Source: Batrachochytrium dendrobatidis JAM81 (taxonomy: Eukaryota; Chytridiomycota; Chytridiomycetes; Rhizophydiales). From it: a stretch of DNA of 64,000 bases. Where the stretch lies: contig NW_006281099.1 in assembly GCF_000203795.2 (NCBI RefSeq), positions 546,690 to 610,689 of the forward strand, read 5' to 3'. Of the stretch, positions 37,695 through 50,220 are shown one piece after another. The notes beneath the pieces are model-generated. The model did no database searches. It was not told the origin of the DNA and worked only from the letters and a program-made list of their open reading frames with translations. How positions within the stretch are numbered: position 1 is the stretch's first letter; every line of letters starts with the position of its first letter. A program made the translations under genes and the position numbers.

Positions 37695-40600
37695 TCATCG
37701 GGGAGGATGCGGTGGTGGCTGTGGCGATTGAGGATATCTCCCATAGTTGTATTGGCCTGGATATGTGCCTGTAGCAGGCGACTGTGATGGCTGCTGTCCA
37801 TATTGTAGTGGTTGCTGCCCATATTGTAGTGGTTGAGCTGGGTTCCACGTGCCTGTTCAGCAAAAGGTAAAAAACAATGTCAGATTTGTATAAAACCAAG
37901 ATATCTGAATAAAAATTTAAAACTACATGCCTGGTTGAAAAGAAGGATTAGCTTGTCCATAAGTGTAATTTGATGGCTGAGCAACACCGTATCCTGGTTG
38001 AGCCTGTCCATACTGAAGTGGTTGAGTGGAATTCCACGTCCCTGGAATTGGCATTGCAGACTGGGTTGAAGCAGGAAACAATGCAGGTCTCTGAAGACTA
38101 GGATATGCAGATGGCAAGGTAGATCCAGTAGGAGGTGCATTTGGAGTATAAGGGTTAGATGTGTTTTGACTAGACAAAGATTGCCCTGGACCATCAGCAA
38201 AGTGCATGCTTGCGACACCCAACTGAATTTGAGAAATCATGTCCTTCTTTTCAATATCTCGAGCTAAAGTAAAATCGCGACAACTTGACAGATACTTTCC
38301 AAGACTTGCCTCCATATCATTGTAAAACTGATATTAATTGTAAAGTTGATAATACAGGTAAACGAGTCAACACAAGGTTCAATTTCAAATGGAAGTTCTG
38401 TAATCAATAAAAAGTGCGACCATTCAATAAAATTGACACAATATAGCCTACCCTGACACCTTCATCCAGATTGGCAGAAATCTCCTTGAATGCTTTGTAT
38501 CCGTTTTCGAGTGATTGCAGTGCATTTTCTCGATCTCGAATCAATTCATTTGTTTGTCTCGATTCAACAAACTTTTTGTTGCAATTCTAAAACAATATCA
38601 AAATCACAGCAAGGTAAGATAAGTGGTAAAAACAACGATAGCGCGATTTAAAATTGGCGTTCAATCAAGACAATGGGTACTAACCACAATGGAGTTGAGC
38701 AGCTGCTCCTGTTGACTTATAATTTCTTTAACTTGATTGTTTGTCTCATCATATTTTTTCAACTGATCAGTCAATGCTGCAGTCTTGTCAAACAAAGCGC
38801 CATTAGCAGCGCCTTCTAAAAGTTTGGGAGTAATATCGTCATTGTGCACATCTGCCTTTGTTTTTGCAATCAAATCATTTCTTTGCTTGATGCTTGCATT
38901 AAGCTGCTCCAGTAAAGTCTTGAGTTGCCTAAGATTTGGATCTTTAAGAGCCAGTGTTGTCCCCGAAGTACTAGCAGGAACAGATGCCTCGAGCTCTGAG
39001 CGAGTTAGTCCTAGATTAGCAATCAAATGCCCCTGAGATTCCATTTTGGTTTGAACAAGACGATTTGAATTGTCTGCATCTTGAAGCTTTTTGCGAAATC
39101 GTTTCTCTGCATCGCGTAGGTTATCAGCAAGCGACCCAGATGTGGCACGAGTCCATTTTGCACCAAACTGGATATGAAGGGATTGATCTTCAGCAGCTTC
39201 CTTATCAAGAACCTCCATGGTGTCCTTGATGATATCCCAACATCGCTTAGAAAGAGTATTGATAGTTTTGAAAGAAGACTCGAGACCTTTTTCTCCACCG
39301 AGAGCACGTACTTCATCAGAACGACGAATAACAGATTCTGGCAGACCAATTGGCTGTTCAAGAGCCTCAATTGCACCAGGAAGATTCAAACTTGCCAAGG
39401 TACTAATAGGTTGAAAATTGCACAAAAATTCGTTTCACAATAGTTACAATTCAAGTTTAGCATGGTCATAAAAACAAATATACAAAGATAACATTGCAAA
39501 TCTAGTATTTGTATATAATATACCTAAATGCAATAGAAATTGATTCTGTCAGTTTGTCATGTACATCTTTAGCAATTGCATCTTTTTTTGCAGCGTATTC
39601 AGAAGCTGCCTGGTGAATCTCAAATGGAACCAAATGTTTGAATAAAGGTTTTTCGATTATTTTTAAAAGGGATGCAGTATCAGGCATAGGGGTTGGATTG
39701 ACCATACGTGCCGGTGCAATAGCTGTCAAGGTTTCTGCACGAGGAACGATTTCCATGTCTTTACAGAGTATGCTTGTTAAAAACTCGACATATCAACAAT
39801 GAATAGGCATTTGTAGCTAAAATATTGTGATGTAGAAAAAAGTGTATGCTTACAAATAACATCATTGTCCTTGTTTGCTTGCAAAAGTGACTTTTCAATC
39901 AATGTTTGCGTAGCCTATTGATTTCAACTCTAATCCATCAGTAAATTGATTATTTGTAGCAAAAGCACGCTCCTAGTCTAAAGTTTACATTGCCAAACTC
40001 GGCTAATTAATGCATACCTTGATATCGGAAGGTAGAGAAGCAAGAGTGACGCTTTTCATGACATTTGCATCTAATGCCTTTTTGGACAATGCTAAAGCAG
40101 CCTGCAACCATGCAATCTGCTCGCCATATTTTCCAGAGCCCAAAGAGTCCATCGCCTTATGGTAGTGAGCAATAGCTTTCAAATGGAGCATTTTGACTTG
40201 CATGTAGCTACTCCACGCCTAGATTATAGAAACAGTTCAAAATGGAATGATAAATAATAACAGCGTAAATGACAAGACACGATCAAATGAAGTTGATTAA
40301 ATGAAAAGGCAAAATGTACCTTGTCAAACACTTGAGTCTGACTTGCTCCATCAAATGCAGCATTGTAAAACAGGGATGCTTGCAATGCAAGCTTGGCGAG
40401 ACTGGCGTCCTTCATCTTCCCTACAAGATGGAATACACCGGATCAATAAAATACAAACCAGACACTTGATTGAATCAATCAACACACCTGCAAGTGCTTT
40501 TTCAAAAAATACTTCTTGCCCTTGAGCAAGCATCAATTGCGAGAGTGCACTCAGTTGAATAGAACTAGATCCTGCAATATTCCAGAGCGGAAGATTTTCA

Positions 40601-41610
40601 ACAATCATGGCATAAACACCAGCAGCTTGCTATATACATTCAGTACAGATACAAAAATAAAAGTGTCAATAGGTTTTAAATTGGCTGCAGATGTCAAAGA
40701 TGAATCATTTACTTGAAAATAAGCTGCTGCTTTCTTGTAAGATTCCTCAGAGGTCAAGCTGACACTTCCTGCAATCTGACTATACAACGCAGCTAAATTG
40801 AACAAAACGCTGGCTTTTTCAAAGCCGACATTGTAGCTTGAAGCTTGGTTATAGTGAGTTGAGATTTACGAAACGAGTGTCAATACGGTACAATTAATCA
40901 AGGTTTAAAGGCTGATTGTATTTTAAACTAATAGTACGTACTGAATTCCTTATCTTTTCCTAGAGCACTGGCCCAGGTGAATGCGATGCGAATCTATATT
41001 AGCATTTTAATTCCGATAAGCCAGTGCATAATAAATCTCAAACGGCGCAAGACAGCCTGACAACCTAATTGAGCTCATTAAACTGTAGATAACATTGAAC
41101 AACTCACATGGTCATCGTCCATGATAAACTTTCCAGACAAAAAGTTCAATTGGGCATAGTATCTGAAAGACGATGTATCGGTTAGTGCATAGGATTGTTA
41201 TAATTGTGCAAATTCGATGTAGTGGATGAATTCAACACCACTGGATTCGCAGTCTTTAATCATTTGTATTGATAAACTTGTTAAAACTGGACCATCATTC
41301 ATTACCTTAGATGCTGATTGGCACTTTCATCATGCAAGTCTGGTGTTGCGATAGCAGCACGATATTCATCAAGAGCCCGTAAATCATCGATATATTGATC
41401 TGGATCCTCAGCAAAAGCAGATGCAATGTAGGCACGCAGGGGTTGAATAAAAGACACTCTTTCTGTCTGCTTGAAAGGCACTACTAGAAAACGGCCGGGG
41501 AGCAAGGGGACTGTTTTTCCCAAAAGGTCTGCAAACATCTCTGTTAATGTGAAGAGTAGATGAAATTCAGATAATTTCAACTGGCTGAAAGCTGTATCAG
41601 ATTTAAACAT
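37695..41610 (-). CDS. ALIX/Bro1/PalA-like ESCRT-associated protein, 13 exons
   Basis: Bro1-domain proteins link ESCRT-III to cargo at endosomes and, as PalA/Rim20, to pH signalling. Exons (minus): 41610-41306, 41162-41108, 40993-40942, 40843-40713, 40629-40488, 40420-40320, 40218-40018, 39914-39854, 39758-39524, 39402-38685, 38586-38452, 38327-37931 and 37852-37695; 896 residues. The BRO1 domain has FKQTERVSFIQPLRAYI, GFEKASVLFNLAALYSQIA and WSSYMQVKMLHLKAIAHY. The coiled V domain follows (LNLPGAIEALEQPIGLPE, CWDIIKDTMEVLDKEAAED). The C-terminus is Pro/Gln/Tyr-rich, with GTWN..QPLQYGQ repeated. The last intron uses a GC donor (CCAG, then GCATGT). The start is uncertain: MFADLLGK at 41538 is an alternative. 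Confidence 0.9.
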
Positions 41611-41762
41611 CCATTTTCATGATATTGCTCAACTCAGAAACCAACTTTAATTCTCAAGGATAATTAAGGATCTTGAGTCAGGTTTATTGATGTGGACAAG
41701 TCGAGCCATCCGATTCAAATCGGTCACTGCGTTCACTGCGTTCAGAGTCATCTTGTGTATAA

Positions 41763-42768
41763 TTAATCATTGGTGATTTTTATGGAAATAGGAGGATAAG
41801 CATCTTCAAATGTATCGTAAGTTATTTTTTGTTCGCTATCCATCTAGAAATCGGGTTGCATTAGTCGACGTGTTAATCATACGTGTAGTTGTTGAAACAA
41901 GAATACATGCCTGCTGTTGGTATTTACGAGCCTCGTCAAACCAGAGTTCATATCTTGGCGAAGTGATTCCCAAAAGGTCTGCTACTACATTACTTACATA
42001 GTCAATACCATTCCAAATGCGACCACCCACACATCCAAAGACGGAACAAATCTAAAGTTTATTGACATTTCAAATGATAAAATGGTTGAATCCCAATGTT
42101 AATTCAGCCAATACTGGATTGTACAATAGCTATAAACAAACCTTTACCTTGCTAAGAGATGTATTTGATTCTGAACAAGGCAGTTTATTTAAATCACTTG
42201 GATTGTCTTGGCTGTGACCATGAACGATGGATGAATTTCCCGAGTTGAGCCAAGTAGGATTTGTGCTAGACAAATGCTGACTTTGTGCAGATGGATTTGA
42301 TTCTTGCACAGCAGGTGGATATAATGCATCATTATCTGATACTGCACGAATGGATACAGATGTTGAACACGTAGGTTCAGGAGTATCTACTGCAGGCTCT
42401 TGAAGAGGCATTTCTACTATATCACAAAACAACCGCGAACCTGGTTTTTGAGAATTCGCGAGCAAAGTATTATTGGCTAATGACTGGCAAGTGGTATTTG
42501 GAGACGAAATAGAACATGTCTGCTCCAGTTCAGTAGAATGCAGTGACGGCATAGCAACAAACGAATGTTTCGTGTTGGTAGTATGGCTACCTAAATGCTC
42601 TGCAGATGCGGCTATCGCTGAGAGATATTGACCATCGGAACTCGAGTCACGTCCATCCCATGGCAAGCATACATTTGGGGGGATATAAATGGTGGAATGA
42701 CGTTTGGTATTATATGGTGTATCTTTTTGGTTTGAATGGGCTCGTCGAGGCACGCAGTGATATTCCAT
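41763..42768 (-). CDS. FAM177-like protein, 3 exons
   Basis: Exons 42768-42148, 42051-41911 and 41843-41763 (minus) give 280 residues. The recognised part is residues ~210-255: GGRIWNGIDYVSNVVADLLG, then ITSPRYELWFDEARKYQQQ. It resembles the FAM177 core, in which a hydrophobic segment is followed by LGI(S/T)TPKYQYAIDEY. An early PRR in MEYHCVPRRAH also fits the family start. The intervening ~190 residues are Ser/Thr/Asn-rich filler. The intron before the last exon appears to use a GC donor (CAG, then GCATGT); a GT donor 4 nt downstream breaks the frame. Family function is unknown. The promoter side faces EF2 across a minisatellite. Confidence 0.68.
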
Positions 42769-42988
42769 TGTGTAATTGAACGATTCTTTAACAAGGACAG
42801 TGTATAAAGATTCCAACACGATTATAAATGTTTTTACAATCGTGTTGATGCATGTTTATGTTTGGATTTATCAAGAACAAGTTTGAACTTTAAATTTTCT
42901 ACACAACCTTGTTTTAAAATGAATATCGATTGACGGAATCTAAATAAAACCATCAATAAGTAGATAAATGCAACCAATTTAAATATAC

Positions 42989-43131
42989 AATGATTTTGAA
43001 TTAGATTCAATACAACAAGAATTTGAATAGATTCAATACAACAAGAATTTTGAATTAGATTCAATACAACAAGAATTTGAATAGATTCAATACAACAATG
43101 ATTTTGAATAGATTCAATACAATAATGATTT
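42989..43131. repeat. Minisatellite, 5 units of about 24-29 bp
   Basis: Five head-to-tail units vary around GATTCAATACAACAAGAAT with a TTTGAAT(T)A prefix. Each unit contains a small inverted repeat (TTGAAT ... ATTCAA). It lies in the divergent interval between the FAM177-like start (42768) and the EF2 start (43222), so expansion or contraction would change promoter spacing. It is not a CRISPR: there are no unique spacers. Confidence 0.8.
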
Positions 43132-43221
43132 TACAACCAAATTGACTTGTGGCTGTAAAATCAAAGTAAAATTCAACAAGGTGCAGACGCGCCATTCTTG
43201 CCCCCGTTGAACTGTTAAACC

Positions 43222-46200
43222 ATGGTTAGTAAATGTGTACTTGTCAGAATGAATCCATCCATCCATTGTTGGAATCAGAGATTTCAGACCATAAAGACTC
43301 ATGCATGATGACAGATTCTTCATGCATCTTGGACTCATCTGTCTTGATCTGTAACTGCCAAACTGTTTGTTTCAGCCTTACTAATCTGCTGTGATTGATC
43401 AATCTACTATGTACATATAGGTTAACTTCTCCATTGATGAAGTATGTATTCACTATGATTTGGACTACTGGATTTTCATGATGGATAGTCTGGTGTTGTG
43501 TCTGGTTGGGTTGTCAGCTAAGACGGAGTGAATCAGTTGTCCAACTAGTAGTCGGCTGCTAGTCACTCTTGGTTCTCAAGTGTCTCCCATCCAGAATATA
43601 CATTGAAACACTTGCACTTCTAGTTGATACTCACCTGATTGTTTATTGCTCTATTAACAGATTCGGGCCCTTATGGGCAAGCCCTGCAACGTCCGTAACA
43701 TGTCCGTCATTGCTGTAAGTTGGATTGGTTGACTCTAGCTATAGATGTGTTGTGCCAGTGAGACTAACCTGTTCTTAATGTTTCTAGCACGTCGATCATG
43801 GCAAGAGTAAGTGATGCTGTGGCTGTCGACGATCCCAGTGAATGACACTTGATGTTCTATTCACTTGTTTCCATCTCACAATATTCTATTGCTGGGTTTC
43901 TTACTACTTGATCCCGCTGTTCTTTTGGAGTGTTTTATATATACTGACTAATGACTTGTTCTCATTTTCAAAATACATCATCCCACTTCTCTGCTGTCCA
44001 CTGTAATACCTTGTTACCCATGAATCACTCTGTTGTCTAGGTACTCTGACTGTAAGTTTTGATGGTGGAAAGCAGCCAGGGTTTGACTTTCATCATATTA
44101 CAATCTAATCTTGATGTACTATGCATTTTTAGGACTCTCTTGTGTCCAAGGCCGGTATTATTGCTTCCGCCAAGGCTGGTGATGCTCGTTATATGGACAC
44201 CCGTGCGGACGAAAAGGAACGTGGTATTACCATCAAATCTACTGCAATTTCCATGTACTTCCAAATGCCTGAAAAAGATCTCTCTGAAATCAAGCAGCGC
44301 ACTGATGGTATGCCGTTTTTATATTAAATGCGCTCGACTTGAAGCATCTGGGTTGGAAACTAACAATTGATTGGGTTTCTATTACAGGCAATGATTTCCT
44401 TATCAACTTGATTGATTCTCCTGGTCACGTTGATTTCTCTTCTGAAGTTACTGCTGCTCTCCGTGTCACTGATGGTGCTCTTGTCGTCGTTGACACCATT
44501 GACGGTGTATGTGTCCAAACCGAGACTGTGCTTCGTCAAGCTCTTGGCGAGCGTATCAAGCCCATTGTTATCATCAACAAAGTTGATCGTGCTCTTCTTG
44601 AATTGCAGCTCACCAAGGATGATCTCTACATGACTTTCCGTCGTACCATTGAGTCTGTCAACGTTATTATATCTACCTATTTTGACAAGGTCATTGGTGA
44701 TTGTCAGGTATACCCCGAGAAAGGTACTGTTGCTTTTGGTTCCGGTCTTCACGGATGGGCCTTTACTCTTCGTCAGTTTGCACAGCGTTATGCTCAAAAG
44801 TTTGGTGTTGACTCTGAGAAGATGATGTCTCGTCTTTGGGGAGAAAACTACTTTAACCCTGCTACCAAAAAGTGGGTTACCAGTCCTAATGCCGATGGTG
44901 GTAAAACTCTTGAGCGTGCCTTCAACATGTTTGTTTTGGACCCCATTTTCAAGGTTTTTGATGCTATTATGAATGTCAAGAAGGAGGCCACTACCAAGAT
45001 GCTCGAGAAACTTGATATCCAGCTCAAGTCTGATGAGGCTGATTTAGAAGGCAAGCCTTTGATGAAGGTTGTCATGAAAAAGTTTCTTCCTGCTGGAGAT
45101 GCTCTTTTGGAGATGATTGTTATTCATTTGCCATCCCCCGAGACTGCTCAGCGTTACCGTTTTGATACTCTCTATGAAGGTCCCGCTGATGACGAGTGTG
45201 CTATTGCCATTCGTGACACTGATCCTAACGGTCCACTCATGGTTTACATCTCCAAGATGGTGCCTACCTCTGATAAGGGTCGTTTCTACGCTTTTGGTCG
45301 TGTATTCTCTGGCACTGTCCGTGGTGGCCTCAAGGTCCGTATTCAGGGTCCCCACTACACTGTTGGCAAGAAGGATGACTTGTTCATCAAGAGCGTCCAG
45401 CGTGTTGTTCTTATGATGGGTCGTACCGTCGAATCCCTTGACGATTGTCCCGCCGGAAACATTGTTGGTCTTGTTGGTATCGATCAGTTCTTGCTCAAGT
45501 CTGGAACTATCACCACCAGTGAGAATGCCCACAATCTCAAGGTTATGAAGTTCTCCGTTTCTCCTGTCGTGCAGGTCGCTGTCGAGGTTAAAAACGCCAA
45601 CGATCTTCCCAAACTTGTTGAAGGTCTTAAGCGTCTTTCCAAATCTGATCCATGTGTGCTCTGCTATACCTCTGAATCTGGTGAGCACATTGTTGCTGGT
45701 GCTGGTGAGCTTCATCTTGAGATTTGTCTCAAGGATCTTGAGGAAGATCATGCCCAGGTTCCTCTTCGTCACGGTGACCCTGTTGTGCAATACCGTGAGA
45801 CCGTCACTGCCGAGTCCAGTATTGTCTGTCTGTCCAAGTCCCCTAATAAGCATAACCGTATTTTCATGAAAGCATCCCCTCTTCAGGAGGAGATTGCTGT
45901 TGATATCGAGGCTGGAAGAATCTCTCCCAAGGACGATTTTAAGGCTCGTGCACGTATCCTTGCTGAGGAATATGGCTGGGATGTTACTGATGCTCGTAAG
46001 ATTTGGTGTTTCGGTCCCGACACTGCTGGTGCCAACTTGTTGGTTGATGTTACCAAGGGTGTTCAATACCTTAATGAAATCAAGGACTCTTGTGTTACTG
46101 CTTTCCAATGGGCTACCAAGGAGGGTTGCATTGCTGACGAGAATATGCGTGCTATTCGTTTCAATATCATTGATGTTGTTCTTCACGCCGATGCTATCCA

Positions 46201-46630
46201 TCGTGGTGGTGGTCAGCTCATTCCCACTGCCCGTCGTGTCTGCTTTGCCTCTGTTCTCTCTGCTACTCCCGGAGTTATGGAGCCTGTTTATCAAGTCGAG
46301 ATTCAATGTCCTGAAAATGCTATGGGTGGTATCTATGGTGTGCTTAACAGACGTCGTGGCCACGTCTTTTCCGAAGAACAGCGTACTGGTACTCCACTCT
46401 ATACCATCAAGGCATATCTTCCCATTATGGAGTCTTTTGGTTTCACTGCCGATCTTCGTGCTGCCACAGGTGGTCAGGCTTTCCCCCAGTGTGTGTTTGA
46501 TCACTGGCAATTGCTTAACGGAAACCCACTCGAGGCTGGCAAGGTTCAGGACATCATTACTGCTGTCCGTAAGCGAAAGGGTCTCTCTGAGGAAATTCCT
46601 CCCTTTGATCGTTATTACGACAAATTGTAA
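43222..46630 (+). CDS. EFT1/EEF2: Translation elongation factor 2, 7 exons
   Basis: EF2 is the cytosolic GTPase that translocates the ribosome. Exons 43222-43224 (ATG only), 43421-43441, 43661-43714, 43788-43806, 44041-44051 (11 nt), 44133-44307 and 44388-46630 give 841 residues (yeast 842). The P-loop AHVDHGKST spans exons 3, 4 and 5. Switch and G motifs [23 protein letters not shown] and INKVD are intact. The diphthamide histidine in [14 protein letters not shown] falls at residue 699, as in yeast. The C-terminus [12 protein letters not shown] is canonical. Codon use is strongly biased (GTC, CTT, CGT, AAG), as expected of a very highly expressed gene and unlike its neighbours. The ATG-only first exon is inferred from the VNFSIDE exon preceded by TATAG and a good AAACCATGG context. 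Confidence 0.97.
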
Positions 46631-46788
46631 GCGACAGTCTTCAAGTCCATCTTTTTTGCAACTGTTATTTGTCAATGTCGTTTTCCCTATTCAGAAAAAA
46701 TACAGTCGACTTTCCATCATCAAACCATTGTTTTTATTTTAATCATTTGGGTCAGGGCAATTTTGAATGGGTAGAGAACTGTTTAAAC

Positions 46789-48858
46789 CTAAACTATTGG
46801 TATACCATTGTTTTCCATTCCTGCTTTTTTAAGCATTTTGGCATACAACTTGGCTAATATCTCGCTATGACCAATAATCCATGGGTGATTGAGTGCTTGC
46901 GTCACATCCAATCGTTTGCTTGCATCTGCCTGCAGTAAAGCAGATACCATACTTTTTGCTGATCACACGTATTTAGTAAAGCGTATATAGATGAGTTGTT
47001 CCAGTACCAAGATATGGTTTTCACTTACCATCGTTTGAAATAGATGGCCATGGATCATCTTCAAACGAGTATTCAACGCGTCGGATCCGATCAATCAAGA
47101 TGGCATGATCAGCATCTGTTCCAAATGGAAGTGCGCCAGCTAACCTATAAACACCATCTTACATGGTCAATACTCTAAATACCAAACTTGTCAGATATTG
47201 AAGAATATTAACAATTGTATACATTGTGAATAAAAGCACGCCAAGAGCCCAGCAATCAACTTGGTAAGAGTATCCACCTGGAGAATCCAAAATCTCTGGA
47301 GCAAGATAAGTGAATGTTCCACATTTGGTTTGCATTTGCTGTAGCGAGTTTTGTAATGCCTTTGCCATTCCAAAATCAGAAATAAGTAGTCTAGCACGAT
47401 CCGTTTTTATAAGTTAGTATAGACCATGATGGAGCAAGATGTGCCATTCCAAAATCATATACCTAGAAAAGGGCTTGGATGATTCCAACAGAATGTTTTC
47501 TGCTTTAAGATCTCGATGACAGATATTATGGTCATGAAGATACTATATTGACAAAATGCAATTAAAAAAGTATACATGAGCATAGTGTTATATTCAAAAT
47601 AACATGACCAACATACCTTGACAGCAAGAAGCAATTGGTAGAAAATAAATTTAGCTTCCGATTCTTCGATTCCTTCGCTATTGACAATATGGTCAAACAG
47701 CTCGCCACCAGAGATGCGAGTCAAAAAGATGTACACTGCGTTGTTTTCATGTGAAACCACCACATCTTTGATTGATACAATATTTGGATGCTCAACAAGA
47801 CGCAGTACAGACACTTCTTGCTGGGCCACTGCCAAGGATGCTTCAAGGTCTGATGTACCTCTTTTGTTCAGTTGAATTCGCTTAGTATCAATGATCTTGC
47901 AAGCTACACGCTCAAGAGTATGTAGATCAATTGCCATTTTAACTAAAGGACGCCAAAACTCAAGTTTAATCGAATGCAATGTCCAAGTCTTGGAAGCTGG
48001 CAACTCTACTTACCAATAGCAAACGTTCCTTGACCCAAAACTTGAGTTTCAAATACACAGTATCTATCTGTAATACTTTGTAAAAGCGTTTGATCACGGC
48101 ACTTTGCATTAATAAATACAAAATCTAGATGCGTTTAAATACGCATACAAGTGAATTTAGTTGACATATTGGTTAAAATGTCAATAGCAGGCTGGGTTAA
48201 ACTGTACACATACAAAGATCCCACTTGATCTCAATTTCTGCTCTATCAGGAAGGGGTATCTACCAGTATGGATTGATAAGAGTTTAGTATCAATGCATGA
48301 CACTGACAGACCCGAGCAGGAAATACAGGATCTCACCATTCGTTTGCAAATCTTGTTTCCATTAACAATTGTGCCATTATAACTACAATCCTCAATGCAC
48401 GGAATACCTCCAGTCTATTTATGCATATGTAATAGATGACTCTATGCGGTTAGTATGGCATACGATCAAGTCCAGTTCATGCATAATGATTTTAAACCCT
48501 ACAACTGGTTACCAAATAAATCCTAAAGTGCTCCTTTGAACATCGCAATGTCTTGTCAAACACTACCAAGCTGCATAGTTTGGGATCCCTTCCAACAGTA
48601 TATGAATCAGCCGTACAATCTATATGCCAGACATTATAACTTAATATTTTAAAAGTGGAGACAGGCTTTACAAATATATTGATGAGATCAATAGCACATC
48701 ATCAGCTTCCATGATATGACAATATACTGGTGGTTGTAGTTGGACAATGTTCCAGACAGATCAAAACGAAGCATACCAATCCGGATGGCCTTTGGCGGAT
48801 TCAGAGCCAAAAGACAACCCCATACTTGTTGCTGATGTTTATTATATGAATGATTCAT
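46789..48858 (-). CDS. FHA-domain Ser/Thr checkpoint kinase, Cds1/Chk2/Rad53-like, 10 exons
   Basis: Such kinases act below Tel1/Rad3 in replication and damage checkpoints. Exons (minus): 48858-48777, 48619-48513, 48414-48337, 48259-48214, 48124-48014, 47942-47617, 47542-47463, 47390-47223, 47144-47029 and 46958-46789; 427 residues. The FHA domain (about 20-110) shows [21 protein letters not shown] and [11 protein letters not shown]. The kinase domain has [11 protein letters not shown], catalytic Lys in [14 protein letters not shown] (near 260), SDFG (near 280), then [11 protein letters not shown] and WALGVLLF. The family is CAMK-type. There is one N-terminal FHA and no long C-terminal extension, closer to Cds1/Chk2 than to Rad53. 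An SQ/TQ cluster ahead of the FHA is essentially absent. Direct orthology to Cds1 is inference. Confidence 0.88.
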
Positions 48859-49005
48859 CACCAGTAAACGTTTGTCAACGATCAGCAATTAATCGTTTAT
48901 AATTTTCAAACTCGGACTGTTTTCAACTTGTTTTTAACTTGTTTTCAACTCTCAAAAACACAAACATCCAATTTAGCATAATCTTAATATTTGCACATGG
49001 CTGGT

Positions 49006-50204
49006 TTACAATGACATAATAATCTGATCTGGCTTTAAATCTTGTGGTCCAGCTGGAACACTGGGCACATACTGCTCTCGTAAGGCAATTGCAACTACAC
49101 AATATATCAAGATTGTTATATTTGGCTCGCATAATACTATCAAACTATATATACATACTTGTACTGGGTCGCTGGTAGCTCTTTTCTGTAGCCACAGTAA
49201 AACACTTTGCTAAAAACTTGTCATAGTAACTAAAAGATGCCAACAGTATAAGGGTTTTAGTGCAGTGATCGTCACAAGAATCTATTCAAACAAACTGACC
49301 CTTTGCCATATCCAATCCGATTTCCAGAGTGATCAAACGCTAGACCTGGCATAATGATCAAATCTAACCCGCCGACTGAAGGATCTAGCGCTGCAAGATG
49401 TGTGAGTTGGGAGTATATTAGCAAACTATACACTGGATAAAGTACATTGGCTCAACATTATCTAACCATTGAGTCTGCCATCTTGAGGTTGCGGTTCAGG
49501 AATTCCCCAGCTGTTTCGTGGCAGTTTCTCAAAATCATCCCATGATTTGAGCAATACCATTTCCTATATGACAAAGTACAATCGATCGATATAATAGCAA
49601 GACGAGTTTAAAGCTGCTTCAGTAAAGATTCATGTTGGCGCCAAGTCTTGAGATGCTTTTAGTTTAAAAAACTGTTCTTACCATGGCTTCTGGATTGCAC
49701 ATTGGAATAAAGCATTGCTTTCCTAATACAACATCCCAATCCAAATAGAAAGTAGATTAAACAACTAGTCAGAATCCGTTTGCTTGAAAATTGACAGTGC
49801 CAAGGGAAACACATGATATAAACAAGACTTGAAAAACATTTACCAGATTCAAGGACATCTCGAAGGATCTGAGTAGTATCAACCTCGCCCTTCATGCTCA
49901 AAAACAGTGCAATCTTGCTGCTGCGCTGATACTCGGGAGTAGCTAGTAGCTTGCCAGTCACAGCTTTGGCTAAAATCAATTAAAGTTGTTTGAAATTGTT
50001 CTAGTATTGTCAAATATCTGGCATCAATGGTGATCATTATAAAAAATAAAATGGAGTTTCAATTCAATATAAACTAGCAAATGCACATGGGCAGCTAGAC
50101 AGTGACCTACATTGTTGTTCAATGGATTCAAAAGGAACTGTCTTGAGTGTTGCTCGCATCTGCTTGCGAAATGCAGCCTTGGCTAGTTTGACGGTCGTTT
50201 CCAT
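49006..50204 (-). CDS. FAU1: 5-formyltetrahydrofolate cyclo-ligase (MTHFS), 7 exons
   Basis: The enzyme converts 5-formyl-THF to 5,10-methenyl-THF with ATP, returning folinate to one-carbon metabolism. Exons (minus): 50204-50111, 49969-49844, 49722-49682, 49563-49467, 49390-49300, 49229-49159 and 49094-49006; 202 residues (human 203). Signatures: AKAAFRKQMRATLKTV at the N-terminus, ALFLSMKGEVDT, FIPMC, SWGIPEP, LDLIIMPGLAFD and the phosphate-binding RIGYGKGYYDKFL. The C-terminus has LREQYVPSVPAGPQD (family V/I-P-x-D/G region). The active-site residues expected for the family are present. The start codon lies 16 bp from the TA flank of a MITE, so the 5' UTR and promoter are probably element-derived. 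Confidence 0.95.
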
Positions 50205-50220
50205 TGTTGTAAACCAATGT

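Noticed and set aside
42989..43131. Possible CRISPR-like array
   Set aside because: The units are contiguous without unique spacers and the genome is eukaryotic; it is a minisatellite.
45044..46675. A 543-codon open frame antisense to EF2
   Set aside because: It mirrors EF2's extreme codon bias (few antisense stops) and its protein resembles nothing known. EF2 itself is beyond doubt.
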